The position numbers and the translations under genes were made by a program. This document shows positions 26,344-35,202 of a stretch of 64,000 bases of DNA, in pieces. The stretch spans positions 186,001-250,000 of the forward strand of contig NZ_JAOQJS010000001.1 in the NCBI RefSeq assembly GCF_025567345.1. Reading direction: 5' to 3'. The stretch's first letter is position 1; each line of letters opens with the position of its first letter. The DNA comes from Coprococcus ammoniilyticus (GTDB lineage Bacteria; Bacillota; Clostridia; Lachnospirales; Lachnospiraceae). The notes beneath the pieces were generated by a model. The model saw only the letters and a program-made list of their open reading frames with translations. It was not told where the DNA came from and ran no database searches.

Positions 26344-28179
26344 TTATCTGACAAAATAAATGAAACCTTCATCACCCAGAGAAACCTTTGCATTATTTGT
26401 CAAAAATACATTTTTCTGTCCAGCTATGTTCTGTCCATTCACAAATGTACCATTTGTGGAGGCATTATCTCTGATATAGCTGACACCATTTTTTCTCTCA
26501 ATGATGCAGTGGATCCGGCTGACATCTGAATTGTCTGTTACTGTATAATCTGCTTTGGTTGCAGATCTTCCGATTGAAAATTCCGGTTTATTTATATATA
26601 TTTTTTCATTTGTTGCTATTCTTAACAGATACGGCACTGGCACCTGAGGCTTCTTCTCCTCAACCGGCGGTACCGGTGCTGCCTCCGGCTTCTTCTCCGG
26701 CATCGGTGGTACCGGTGCTGCTTCCGGTTTCTTCTCCGGCATCGGTGGTACCGGTGTTGCTTCCGGTTTCTTCTCCGGCATCGGTGGTACCGGTGCTGCT
26801 TCCGGTTTCTTCTCCGGCATCGGTGGTACCGGTGCTGCCTCCGGTTTCTTTTCCGGCATTGATGATGCCGGACGATTTGGGATTGGCGGCACAATTGGTT
26901 TGCCATCCGGTCCCATCTGCATTGGCATTGGCCGTCCCGGCATCGGCTGTCCATTCATTGGCTTGCCATCCGGTCCCATCTGCATTGGCATTGGCCGTCC
27001 CGGCATCGGCCGACCATTCATTGGCTTGCCATCCGGTCCCATCTGCATTGGCATTGGCCGTCCCGGCATCGGCTGTCCATTCATTGGCTTGCCATCCGGT
27101 CCCATCTGCATTGGCATTGGCCGTCCCAGCATCGGCCGACCGTTCATTGGCTTGCCATCCGGTCCCATCTGCATTGGCATTGGCCGTCCCGGCATCGGCT
27201 GTCCGTTCATTGGCTTGCCATCCGGTCCCATCTGCATTGGCATTGGCCGTCCCGGCATTGGCCGACCGTTCATTGGCTTGCCATCCGGTCCCATCTGCAT
27301 TGGCATTGGCCGTCCCGGCATTGGCCGACCGTTCATCGGCTTGCCATCCGGTCCCATCTGCATTGGCATTGGCCGTCCCGGCATTGGCTTGCCATCCGGT
27401 CCCATCTGCATTGGCATTGGCCGTCCCGGCATTGGCTGTCCGTTCGGCATCGGTGGTACCTGACGGTTTGGCATTGGTGGCACTGATCCTCTGGCAGAAG
27501 CACCAGGCTGTACCATCTTTGCATTATTCTGCATAACACCAATACGGCTTACCTTGTCGTTTGCAGTTTTTTCTTCTTTTTTCTCTGTTTTTTTCTTTTC
27601 TTCCTCTATGTGGATTCCCATATCAATCAGAAGCTGATTGACAAATTCTTTCATATCACCAACTGAGAATGTTCCAAGTTTATTCGTAAATGTGATCAGT
27701 CTTGCTACATAATTATCCCGATCCATCTCAAAATAATGTGCATTACAGATAACATCTTTTACAAAATTGCGAACCTCATTCAGATCCGTGATCTCCTTAT
27801 CGACACCTGCAACAATAAAATAAACATTCAGGCTCTCAGGAGCAACAAACACATACTGGATATCCTTGGCAACATAGCTTAATGAGATCATATTCATTCC
27901 AAATGCTTCCAGACCGCTTAAAAGGTTATACAGTAATGTCAGCATCTGCTTCTTGTTGATCTCTTTCTTGAGGAACTCGGTCAACTGTACCTTGTTGCCA
28001 ATCTCATAAATAAATTCTCTCTGATTATCTTTCTTTTCCAGTCTGCACGGTATGATCTGTGGAAATTTTCCACTCACACCCTTATCTACCTTTTCATCAA
28101 TAATATCAGTCTGATCCAGCACATATCTGCAGTTATATGTATCTCCCGTTTTTGTAAGTAATACTTTGTTCTTCTTCAT
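26344..28179 (-). CDS. FHA-domain protein with Met/Pro/Gly repeats
   Basis: A 611-residue protein. The N-terminal about 190 residues form a globular domain shared with the next FHA protein (RFxYEIG-type strands, then helices), resembling the DUF6382 region of Lachnospiraceae FHA proteins; I name that from memory. A Lys/Glu linker leads to nine copies of MQMGPDGKP in 21-residue units, then five 13-residue units PEKKPEAAPVPPM. The C-terminal 85 residues are a complete FHA domain: FSIGR, DVSRIHC, DNASTNGTFVNG. FHA domains bind phosphothreonine. I choose 28179 because GGAGAGAGGG precedes it; an ATG at 28197 has no ribosome site. Confidence 0.88.
   Translation of the reverse strand: MKKNKVLLTKTGDTYNCRYVLDQTDIIDEKVDKGVSGKFPQIIPCRLEKKDNQREFIYEIGNKVQLTEFLKKEINKKQMLTLLYNLLSGLEAFGMNMISLSYVAKDIQYVFVAPESLNVYFIVAGVDKEITDLNEVRNFVKDVICNAHYFEMDRDNYVARLITFTNKLGTFSVGDMKEFVNQLLIDMGIHIEEEKKKTEKKEEKTANDKVSRIGVMQNNAKMVQPGASARGSVPPMPNRQVPPMPNGQPMPGRPMPMQMGPDGKPMPGRPMPMQMGPDGKPMNGRPMPGRPMPMQMGPDGKPMNGRPMPGRPMPMQMGPDGKPMNGQPMPGRPMPMQMGPDGKPMNGRPMLGRPMPMQMGPDGKPMNGQPMPGRPMPMQMGPDGKPMNGRPMPGRPMPMQMGPDGKPMNGQPMPGRPMPMQMGPDGKPIVPPIPNRPASSMPEKKPEAAPVPPMPEKKPEAAPVPPMPEKKPEATPVPPMPEKKPEAAPVPPMPEKKPEAAPVPPVEEKKPQVPVPYLLRIATNEKIYINKPEFSIGRSATKADYTVTDNSDVSRIHCIIERKNGVSYIRDNASTNGTFVNGQNIAGQKNVFLTNNAKVSLGDEGFIYFVR
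26665..26866 (-). repeat. Five 39-bp coding repeats, PEKKPEAAPVPPM
   Basis: Five nearly identical 39-base units encode a Pro/Lys/Glu-rich stalk between the Met-rich repeats and the FHA domain. The codons are almost identical, so expansion is recent. Confidence 0.85.
26898..27440 (-). repeat. Nine copies of a Met/Pro/Gly coding repeat (63 bp, two short units)
   Basis: The core MQMGPDGKP occurs nine times. Most units are 63 bases (21 codons); the unit nearest the protein N-terminus is shorter, lacking the MNG(R/Q)P part. Differences are nearly limited to one Gln/Arg codon and one Pro/Leu change. Such an array is prone to slippage and copy-number change. Confidence 0.9.
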
Positions 28180-28250
28180 GTCCCTCTCTCCATTCATGAT
28201 CCGGAAATTCCAATACTGTCCGGATAATTATTTTCCATGTATACACCAAA

Positions 28251-28292
28251 AGCAGGTATTCCTACCTGCTCGTGTTCACCCGATCCGGGTGA
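28251..28292 (-). terminator. Tandem hairpins between the two FHA genes
   Basis: On the minus strand, TCACCCG/CGGGTGA (28276-28292) lies just after the first FHA gene's stop, followed by AGCAGGT/ACCTGCT (28251-28270) and TTTT. The weak T-tract suggests partial termination, giving more of the first FHA protein than of the rest of the operon. Confidence 0.55.
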
Positions 28293-28301
28293 TAATATAT
28301 A

Positions 28302-30056
28302 TTAGCTTAATTTGAAAATGAAATCTTCTCCGCCGATTGTGATCGTCGCATCATTCTTAAGCTTAACTTCCTGACCTTCTTCCAGCTTCACGCCATCTAC
28401 CAGTGTAGCATTTGTCGCTTTGTTATCCTTCAGGTAACAACCGTCATCTCTCTGATAAATGATCGCATGTACTCTGCTGATCGCACCGTTTCCGTCAATT
28501 GTGAAATCAACACCACGGTTTGCCTTACCAAGCTTAAATACTGCCTTATTTACCATAACACGTTCCTTTGTGTTTACACGGATAATATATGGCATTGCCT
28601 TCGGCACACCCGGTGCAGGTTTCTTCTCTTCCTCCGGTGTCTGATCCTGTACAACACTCATGCCACCTGTAAGTTCAACCGTTGTTCCGGTCGCTCCTGT
28701 TTCAGGCTCTTCCTTTTCTTCAACAGGAACCGGTGTTGTAAGAGTTTCAGGCTCTACTGCATCCGCCTCATCTACGTCACCCGCTCCCCGAATCTGCTCC
28801 GTTGGATTATCAATAACCTCATCATCCTCCATCTCAACAGAAGCCTTCTGAATGATCTTTGCACGGTTGATTCTTATGTTCTTCATAACCGGTGGTTTCT
28901 CGATCAGATTATCCAGATCCTGAGTATCGATCAATACCGGTTTTTCTTCCATCTTACTTTCAGCAGAAATCTCTGTCACACCCTCAGCAGTATGTGCAAT
29001 CTCCTTGATATTAAATGCATGTGGCTTTTCTTCACCGATGTCCGCCAGATCAGCACCCGTCAGCATCTCTGTCATACCTTCTGACTCTTCTGTCTCCTCC
29101 GGTGTCTCTATCGGAATCTCTGTCGCAGGCTTAATATCTTCTGCCTCTGCTTCTTCTGTTTCCGGTTCTGCCTCATCATGAGCCGTTTCTTCTAACTCTG
29201 CATCTTCATCCAGTGTAAGCTCTTCCAGATTACTCTCATCGAACAGATCCATATTTACAGAATTCAGTGCGCTGTCAACATCTGCATTCAAATCCAGATC
29301 TTTGAAGATCGTATTCTCTTCTGTCGGTTCTTCCTCGTACATCTCAAGGCCATCATCGTCATCATCGTCAAATGATATATCCTTAAATTCCGGAAGATCA
29401 TCCAGAGAGGTATCACCCTGTGGAATATCCACACCCTGAGAAACCTCCACGCCGGAATCTCCAACATCCATAAATTCTTCTTCTACCTGTAATCCGGCAG
29501 CCTCCATCAGCTCTGTGATCTGACTTACAAAACCACGGATCGTAAACTTCTCCGCATTCAGCATGTTGATAAGCTTTGCAACATAGTTGCAGTCTTCATC
29601 ATCTGCATATGTAGAATTCAGGATCAGATCTTTAACAAATGCTTTAAACTCTGCATTTGCCGTTACTTCAGTTTCAACCGGAACGCAGATCATCTTCACA
29701 TCAAATGTCACCGGATTCACATAAGTAAAATCCTTATTCAAAATTACATACGAAACAGGGATTCCAAGATCACGCATATTCATGATACCAGAAGCAACTC
29801 CCCGGATTATGCCCAGCATCATCTCTGCATGTACCGTGCCTGAAAGGAGTGCTCCAACTGTTGTTCTGTCTGTTATATTGTATGTAAGATAGTCATTCTC
29901 ATCATCTTCTTCATAGATGATATCAATGAGTTCTGTAATTTTATTTTCATCAAGGTAATCCAGCAGCTCTTCGTCAAAGTCTGTCTCGTCATCCAGAACG
30001 TAAGACAAGTACTTCTCAGAGCCGATGTTTCTTACTTTGAAATTCACTTTTCTCAT
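28302..30056 (-). CDS. FHA-domain protein with acidic linker
   Basis: A 584-residue protein, first gene of the operon. Residues about 1-195 form the same kind of N-terminal domain as the second FHA protein (here LTYNITDRTTVGALL, then IPVSYVILNKDFTYVNP). A long, very acidic and probably disordered linker (about 200-480) follows. The C-terminal FHA domain reads FKLGK, AISRVHA, DNKATNATLVDG. The usual Gly-Arg at the phosphate site is Gly-Lys, but Ser-Arg and His are kept. AGGAGG lies eight bases before the ATG at 30056, and a strong promoter lies at 30133-30161. It probably bridges phosphorylated partners of the neighbouring kinase. Confidence 0.88.
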   Translation of the reverse strand: MRKVNFKVRNIGSEKYLSYVLDDETDFDEELLDYLDENKITELIDIIYEEDDENDYLTYNITDRTTVGALLSGTVHAEMMLGIIRGVASGIMNMRDLGIPVSYVILNKDFTYVNPVTFDVKMICVPVETEVTANAEFKAFVKDLILNSTYADDEDCNYVAKLINMLNAEKFTIRGFVSQITELMEAAGLQVEEEFMDVGDSGVEVSQGVDIPQGDTSLDDLPEFKDISFDDDDDDGLEMYEEEPTEENTIFKDLDLNADVDSALNSVNMDLFDESNLEELTLDEDAELEETAHDEAEPETEEAEAEDIKPATEIPIETPEETEESEGMTEMLTGADLADIGEEKPHAFNIKEIAHTAEGVTEISAESKMEEKPVLIDTQDLDNLIEKPPVMKNIRINRAKIIQKASVEMEDDEVIDNPTEQIRGAGDVDEADAVEPETLTTPVPVEEKEEPETGATGTTVELTGGMSVVQDQTPEEEKKPAPGVPKAMPYIIRVNTKERVMVNKAVFKLGKANRGVDFTIDGNGAISRVHAIIYQRDDGCYLKDNKATNATLVDGVKLEEGQEVKLKNDATITIGGEDFIFKLS

Positions 30057-30132
30057 CAAATAATCCTCCTATCACACGTTTCGCTGTGCATATAAGGTAA
30101 CAAATTATCCCATTGTTCATGCATACGCTATA

Positions 30133-30161
30133 ATTATATATAATTTCACCATATATCGCAA
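30133..30161 (-). promoter_or_regulatory. Promoter of the FHA/kinase/Ig operon
   Basis: On the minus strand, -35 TTGCGA (30156-30161) and -10 TATAAT (30133-30138) have a 17-base spacer, leaving a leader of about 70 bases before the first FHA gene. Confidence 0.75.
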
Positions 30162-30198
30162 GTCTTTTTAAAAAGAAATCAGCATTCTGCCCAATACA

Positions 30199-31251
30199 CT
30201 ACTGCGTATTGATATGTTCATCATACGTAGACGAGAAAATATGGCTTCCATCTCCCGCATCACTGGTATGATAATACAGATAATCATTCTCATCCGGGTA
30301 TAATACCGCTTCTAGTGACGCCTGCCCCGGATTGCAGATCGGACCTACCGGAAGTCCGGTATTCCTATAAGTATTATATGGAGATTCGATCTCCAGATCA
30401 TCATAAGTCACTTCTGTCTTATCATACATTCCATCTGTCAAAGGATACAAAACCGTCGGACACATCTGAAGCATCATATCAATGTTCAGACGATTGTAGA
30501 TAACTCCTGCAATGATCGGTCTCTCACTGTCAATCTTGGCTTCCCGTTCCACGATAGATGCCATGATCAGGATCTGATAATCAGTATATCCAAGTTCTGC
30601 TGCCTTTGCGCTGTATTCTGAAGTATAAACGCTCTGAAACTTCTCCAGCATCGTATCGATCAGACTTGCTGCAGTCGTATCATCATAGATGTCATAGGTT
30701 GCCGGAAACAGATATCCCTGAAGGTCATACTTCACACCATCTGTATTCATATCTCCGGTACTGAACGGGATCTGATGGTTCCCATTCTTTACTTCATTCA
30801 GGAACTCATCTGCGCTGCAAATACCATGTTCCTCGCATTTTGCTGCTATCTGTTCAATACTGTAACCTTCCGGTATTGTCAATGTATCAACGACTTCCTT
30901 GACAGGTTCTACATAACAAAGATCCTCTATCATTTCAAGTGTGCTCATTCCGGTATTCAAAGTAAATGTCCCAGGCTGGATCCGACCTCTGTATTCCGAT
31001 TCCTTCACGCGTAACACAAATGCGTATTCATATTTGATCAAACCGGCATCATGTAGAATCGCTGCCACCTTCTTTGACGATGCTCCTTCCGGAATCTCGA
31101 TCGTTACATCTGTTCCCGATGCGCTCTCCGTCCCCTTGTACTCATCCATAAATCCATCATAGACATTTTTAATCTTTAATCCGCCTATCACAACAAGGGC
31201 AATAACGACGGCCAATACAATAATTACCTTAATACCTTTTCCGTTCTTCAC
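30199..31251 (-). CDS. mltG: Endolytic murein transglycosylase MltG
   Basis: A 350-residue YceG-like enzyme that cuts nascent glycan strands at the membrane and so limits peptidoglycan length. After a basic start there is one membrane helix (VIIVLAVVIALVVIGG), a LysM-like part (TIEIPEGASSKKVAAIL), then the catalytic domain with the essential Glu in ASIVEREA and the typical ending GLPVGPICNPG and DYLYYHTS. I start at the GTG at 31251, with AAGGAG nine bases before it. The frame extends to an ATG at 31326, but that adds an atypical stretch and lacks a good ribosome site. It is divergent from the cyclophilin gene. Confidence 0.92.
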   Translation of the reverse strand: MKNGKGIKVIIVLAVVIALVVIGGLKIKNVYDGFMDEYKGTESASGTDVTIEIPEGASSKKVAAILHDAGLIKYEYAFVLRVKESEYRGRIQPGTFTLNTGMSTLEMIEDLCYVEPVKEVVDTLTIPEGYSIEQIAAKCEEHGICSADEFLNEVKNGNHQIPFSTGDMNTDGVKYDLQGYLFPATYDIYDDTTAASLIDTMLEKFQSVYTSEYSAKAAELGYTDYQILIMASIVEREAKIDSERPIIAGVIYNRLNIDMMLQMCPTVLYPLTDGMYDKTEVTYDDLEIESPYNTYRNTGLPVGPICNPGQASLEAVLYPDENDYLYYHTSDAGDGSHIFSSTYDEHINTQ

Positions 31252-31395
31252 TCTGCGTTTCTCCTTTTTCTGTTTGTAACTTTTTATTCCCCAATAAAAA
31301 ATATACCCCAACCCAAAACAATGCATCCAACATTGACTTTGTAAAGCCTGTAATGATATGATAGCCTCATCATAAATGAAAGGATGCGATTTATT

Positions 31396-31914
31396 TTGGC
31401 AAATCCAATAGTAACAATTACAATGGAAAACGGTGATGTTATAAAGGCTGAGCTGTACCCGGACATTGCTCCTAATACAGTTAATAACTTTATCTCACTC
31501 GTAAAAAAAGGCTTTTACAATGGTTTGAACTTTCACCGTATCATCAATGGTTTCATGATCCAGGGCGGATGCCCGGAAGGAACCGGAATGGGCGGACCAA
31601 ACTATAGCATTAAAGGTGAATTCTCACAGAATGGCTTCAAGAACGACCTGAAGCACACTGAAGGTGTTCTCTCCATGGCTCGTTCCATGCGGCCGGATTC
31701 TGCAGGTTCCCAGTTTTTTATCATGCACAAGGCCGCTCCTCATTTAGACGGTGCATACGCTGCATTTGGCAAAGTAATCGAAGGAATGGATGTTGTAAAT
31801 AAGATTGCAACAACCCGAACAACTTACGGTGATCGTCCTGTAAAAGAACAGAAAATGGCTTCCGTAACTGTTGACACATTTGGTATTGATTACCCGGAAC
31901 CTGAAAAAGCCTGA
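31396..31914 (+). CDS. Peptidyl-prolyl cis-trans isomerase, cyclophilin type
   Basis: A 172-residue cytoplasmic cyclophilin that speeds proline isomerisation during folding. Family motifs are NFHRIINGFMIQGG (active Arg and Phe), GVLSMAR, SAGSQFFIM and LDGAYAAFGKV. I place the start at the TTG at 31396, giving the usual opening ANPIVTI, with GAAAGGAT about nine bases upstream. The alternative ATG at 31384 directly abuts AAAGG and is less likely. A strong terminator follows. It is one of the few plus-strand genes here. Confidence 0.93.
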   Translation: MANPIVTITMENGDVIKAELYPDIAPNTVNNFISLVKKGFYNGLNFHRIINGFMIQGGCPEGTGMGGPNYSIKGEFSQNGFKNDLKHTEGVLSMARSMRPDSAGSQFFIMHKAAPHLDGAYAAFGKVIEGMDVVNKIATTRTTYGDRPVKEQKMASVTVDTFGIDYPEPEKA

Positions 31915-31933
31915 CTAAAATTCAGTATAAACT

Positions 31934-31985
31934 AAAACAGCCATTTTGGAAACACATATTTCTCCAAAATGGCTGTTTTTTTATG
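31934..31985 (+). terminator. Bidirectional terminator between cyclophilin and lysA-like genes
   Basis: AAAACAGCCATTTTGGA (31934-31950) pairs with TCCAAAATGGCTGTTTT (31963-31980), followed by T-runs in both directions. It serves the two convergent genes. Confidence 0.92.
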
Positions 31986-32031
31986 TTTTTTCTATGACCG
32001 TCACTGCAACTTTCAGCAGGCTTAAGCACTC

Positions 32032-33303
32032 TTATTTTTCGTTCAGATCTACATCCCAGAAACCGTCTAATGTAGCAAAATAATCATCCGGTGTCTCTGC
32101 CCGGCGGATCAGCTTCGTGCTGCCATCCTCACAGAGAAGAACCTCTGCGGATTTCAGCTTGCCGTTATAATTATATCCCATTGCAAAGCCATGTGCTCCT
32201 GTATCATGAATTGCCAGAACATCTCCCATATCAATCTTTGGAAGCATACGGTCAATGGCAAATTTATCATTATTCTCACACAGAGAACCTGTCACATCGT
32301 ATTTGTGATCGCATGGTTCATTCTCCTTACCAAGGACTGTAATATGATGATATGCACCATACATAGCAGGGCGCATCAGGTTGACTGCACATGCATCAAC
32401 ACCGATATATTCCTTGTGGGTGTGTTTCTCATGGATGGCTGTTGTGATCAGATGACCATATGGAGCCAGCATGAATCGTCCAAGCTCTGTATAGAGGGCT
32501 ACGTCACCCATTCCTGCAGGAACCAGAATCTCCTCATATACCTTTCTTACACCTTCACCGATCGCAAGGATATCATTCGGCTCTTTATCCGGTGTATACG
32601 GAACACCTACGCCGCCTGACAGATTGATGAAGTCAAGCTTTACGCCTGTCTTTTCCTTAATCTCAACTGCTACCTCAAATAAGGTTCTTGCAAGAACCGG
32701 ATAGTAGTCATTTGTCACAGTATTACTTGCAAGGAATGCATGCATTCCAAATCTCTTTACTCCTTTATCCTTCAGGATACGATACGCTTCTATGATCTGA
32801 TCCTTGGTCATACCGTACTTGGCATCTCCAGGGTTGTCCATGATCGTTGTGGAAATAGAGAATGTTCCACCCGGATTATATCTGCAGCAGATCTTCTCGG
32901 GAATTCCTGCTGTCTTTTCAAGGAAGTCAATATGTGTGAAATCATCCAGATTGATCGTTGCGCCAAGCTTCTTTGCAAGGATGAATTCCTCTGCCGGCGT
33001 ATCATTGGATGAAAACATGATCTCGTCTCCGGTAAATCCCAGTTTATCTGACATCATAAGCTCTGTCAGTGATGAGCAGTCTGTACCGCATCCTTCTTCC
33101 TTTAAAATACGAAGAATAGTAGGATTTGGGGTTGCCTTTACCGCAAAGAACTCCTTAAATCCCTTATTCCATGAAAATGCCTGATATAACTTTCTTGCAT
33201 TTTCTCTGATACCTTTTTCGTCATAAAGATGAAATGGTGTTGGGTATTTCTTAATCATCTCATCAACCTGTGCTTTTGTTACAAATGGTGTCTTCATGAT
33301 CAT
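32032..33303 (-). CDS. lysA: Diaminopimelate decarboxylase-like PLP enzyme
   Basis: A 423-residue fold-type III PLP decarboxylase. The PLP-binding Lys is in FFAVKATPNP and the phosphate-binding Gly loop is NLSGGVGVPY; the late active-site Cys is in GSLCENND. LysA makes lysine from meso-diaminopimelate in the cytoplasm. The region normally reading HIGSQ is MHAFLASNT here, so this is a divergent branch and the substrate is less certain than for typical LysA. The start could be 33303 or 33297 (ATGATCATG), with AGGAAGG before both. A possible promoter lies at 33341-33369. Confidence 0.83.
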   Translation of the reverse strand: MIMKTPFVTKAQVDEMIKKYPTPFHLYDEKGIRENARKLYQAFSWNKGFKEFFAVKATPNPTILRILKEEGCGTDCSSLTELMMSDKLGFTGDEIMFSSNDTPAEEFILAKKLGATINLDDFTHIDFLEKTAGIPEKICCRYNPGGTFSISTTIMDNPGDAKYGMTKDQIIEAYRILKDKGVKRFGMHAFLASNTVTNDYYPVLARTLFEVAVEIKEKTGVKLDFINLSGGVGVPYTPDKEPNDILAIGEGVRKVYEEILVPAGMGDVALYTELGRFMLAPYGHLITTAIHEKHTHKEYIGVDACAVNLMRPAMYGAYHHITVLGKENEPCDHKYDVTGSLCENNDKFAIDRMLPKIDMGDVLAIHDTGAHGFAMGYNYNGKLKSAEVLLCEDGSTKLIRRAETPDDYFATLDGFWDVDLNEK

Positions 33304-33340
33304 CTTACCTTCCTGTTGTATTTTGTAATTCCGACTATAT

Positions 33341-33369
33341 ATTTAAGCACACACATCTGGATTTGTAAA
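33341..33369 (-). promoter_or_regulatory. Possible promoter of the lysA-like gene
   Basis: On the minus strand, TTTACA (33364-33369) and TTAAAT (33341-33346) are 17 bases apart. The match is moderate. Confidence 0.4.
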
Positions 33370-33426
33370 GAATACATATCAGATTCTGCATTCTTTATCT
33401 GTATAATACCACGATCTGTGATCTCT

Positions 33427-35061
33427 TTATGCATTATTCTCGGCTGCAACAAGGTTATCGCTCTTATGCTTCTTACGAAGGAGCGGCTTCTCGATCTTAC
33501 CGGTTGCATTTCTCGGTACATCCTCAAAAATAATTCTTCTTGGTCTCTTGTATCTTGGAAGCTCCTTGCAGAATTCATTGATCTCATCTTCGGTACATTC
33601 CACACCGTCCTTTGTCTCGATGATCGCTGCCGTGATCTCACCAAGTCGTGGATCTGCAAGCCCTATAACTGCTACGTCTTTGACCTTTGGATATTTACTC
33701 AGGAAATTCTCGATCTGTACCGGATAAATATTCTCACCACCGCTGATGATAACATCCTTCTTACGGTCAACCAGATAGATGAAGCCATCTGCATCCTGCT
33801 CTGCCATATCTCCGGTATACAGCCATCCATCCTTTAATGTCTCAGCCGTTGCTTCCGGATTCTTATAATAACAGGTCATAACGCCAGGTCCCTTTAATAG
33901 CAGTTCTCCAACATCTCCCTGCTTCACATCTTTACCATCTTCATCTACGATACGCACCTGCCAACCATATCCCGGCACGCCGATCGCACCAACTTTATCG
34001 ATATTCTCTACACCCAGATGTACCGCACCCGGTCCGATAGACTCTGACAGACCATAGTTTGTATCATACTGGTGATGTGGAAAATATTCTTTCCAACGTT
34101 TGATCAGGCTCTGTGGAACCGGCTGTGCTCCGATATGCATCAGTCTCCATTGATCCAGCTTATAATCTGATAATTTTACTTCACCTGATTCTAATGCCAG
34201 CAGCAGATCCTGTGCCCATGGTACTAACAGCCATACAATGGTACACTGTTCATCGGATACAGTTTGAAGAATCGTCTTTGCATTAACACCCTTTAACAGA
34301 ACTGCTTTTCCGCCTGTGATCAGGCTTCCGAACCAATGCATCTTTGCACCTGTATGATATAAAGGCGGAATACATAAGAATACATCATCCTTTGTCTGTC
34401 CATGGTGCTTCTGCTCAACTGTAGCTGCATGCATCAAGCTCTCATGGTTATGTAAGATTGCCTTTGGAAAACCTGTTGTTCCTGATGAGAAATAGATCGC
34501 TGCATCGTCACTGTCTTTAATGTCTCTCTTTTCAAAGGTACTGGAACAGTTTGCTGTCAGCTTGTCGTAGTCCTCTGCAAATGTTGGGCAGTTGCCACCG
34601 GCATATAACAGAATACGCTTCTCTGCGATCTCATCTACAACTGTCTCAACTCGCCCGATAAATTCAGGTCCAAATACAAGTACATCCACATCCGCAAGCT
34701 CTACGCAGTATTTGATCTCCTCTGCATCATAACGGAAATTAAGCGGCACTGCCAAAGCTCCTGTCTTTAATGCTCCAAAATAGATCGGAAGCCATTCCAG
34801 ACAGTTCATCATCAGGATACCGATCTTATCTCCTTTCTGGATTCCTCTGGAAACCAGAAGATTTGCAAAACGATTGGCTTTCTCGTTAAATACATTCCAT
34901 GTGATCTCCCGTCTATACTGACAGGTTGGATTCGCCTCGATCAGCTCATATTCTCTCCATGTCACTCTTCTCGTCTCTGTGACATCCGGATTAATCTCAA
35001 CCAGCGCTACATCATCCCCAAATTCTCTGGCATTTCTTTCCAGATAATCTATAATTGGCAT
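33427..35061 (-). CDS. Acyl-CoA synthetase (AMP-forming)
   Basis: A 544-residue adenylate-forming enzyme that activates a carboxylic acid to its CoA thioester through an acyl-AMP. Motifs are YFSSGTTGFPK (phosphate loop), YGLSES, LYTGDMAEQDADGF, the hinge DRKKDVIISGGENIYP and the catalytic Lys in NATGKIEK. An unusual insertion near residues 35-55 (EYELIEANPTCQYRREITW) repeats the WREY theme. The substrate (medium- or long-chain fatty acid, or aromatic acid) cannot be told. GGAGG lies nine bases before the ATG. It has its own promoter with a perfect palindromic operator candidate, separate from lysA. Confidence 0.9.
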   Translation of the reverse strand: MPIIDYLERNAREFGDDVALVEINPDVTETRRVTWREYELIEANPTCQYRREITWNVFNEKANRFANLLVSRGIQKGDKIGILMMNCLEWLPIYFGALKTGALAVPLNFRYDAEEIKYCVELADVDVLVFGPEFIGRVETVVDEIAEKRILLYAGGNCPTFAEDYDKLTANCSSTFEKRDIKDSDDAAIYFSSGTTGFPKAILHNHESLMHAATVEQKHHGQTKDDVFLCIPPLYHTGAKMHWFGSLITGGKAVLLKGVNAKTILQTVSDEQCTIVWLLVPWAQDLLLALESGEVKLSDYKLDQWRLMHIGAQPVPQSLIKRWKEYFPHHQYDTNYGLSESIGPGAVHLGVENIDKVGAIGVPGYGWQVRIVDEDGKDVKQGDVGELLLKGPGVMTCYYKNPEATAETLKDGWLYTGDMAEQDADGFIYLVDRKKDVIISGGENIYPVQIENFLSKYPKVKDVAVIGLADPRLGEITAAIIETKDGVECTEDEINEFCKELPRYKRPRRIIFEDVPRNATGKIEKPLLRKKHKSDNLVAAENNA

Positions 35062-35103
35062 ACCTATATTCCTCCGTATATTACAACTTTTTCGCTCAAA
35101 CGC

Positions 35104-35160
35104 TTTAACGCGTTAAACATCCATACCCTTTAGTATACTCAATCTCATCCGAATACACAA
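35104..35160 (-). promoter_or_regulatory. Promoter and palindromic operator of the acyl-CoA synthetase gene
   Basis: On the minus strand, -35 TTGTGT (35155-35160) and -10 TATACT (35132-35137) have a 17-base spacer. About 15-28 bases after the -10 lies the perfect palindrome TTTAACGCGTTAAA (35104-35117), a typical place for a repressor site. The central CG recalls LacI- or TetR-type operators; the regulator is not in the window. Confidence 0.72.
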
Positions 35161-35202
35161 GCAGTTTTTTCTATAAATAATATCAGCTCGGGATTTATCT
35201 CT

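Noticed and set aside
26559..27536. Long plus-strand frames (325 and 187 codons) opposite the repeat-rich FHA gene
   Set aside because: They are mirror images of the tandem repeat; no ribosome site, biased composition, and the minus strand has a complete FHA domain.
26622..27542. Additional minus-strand frames of Arg/Cys-rich repeats in the same stretch
   Set aside because: Shifted readings of the same repeats without start signals.
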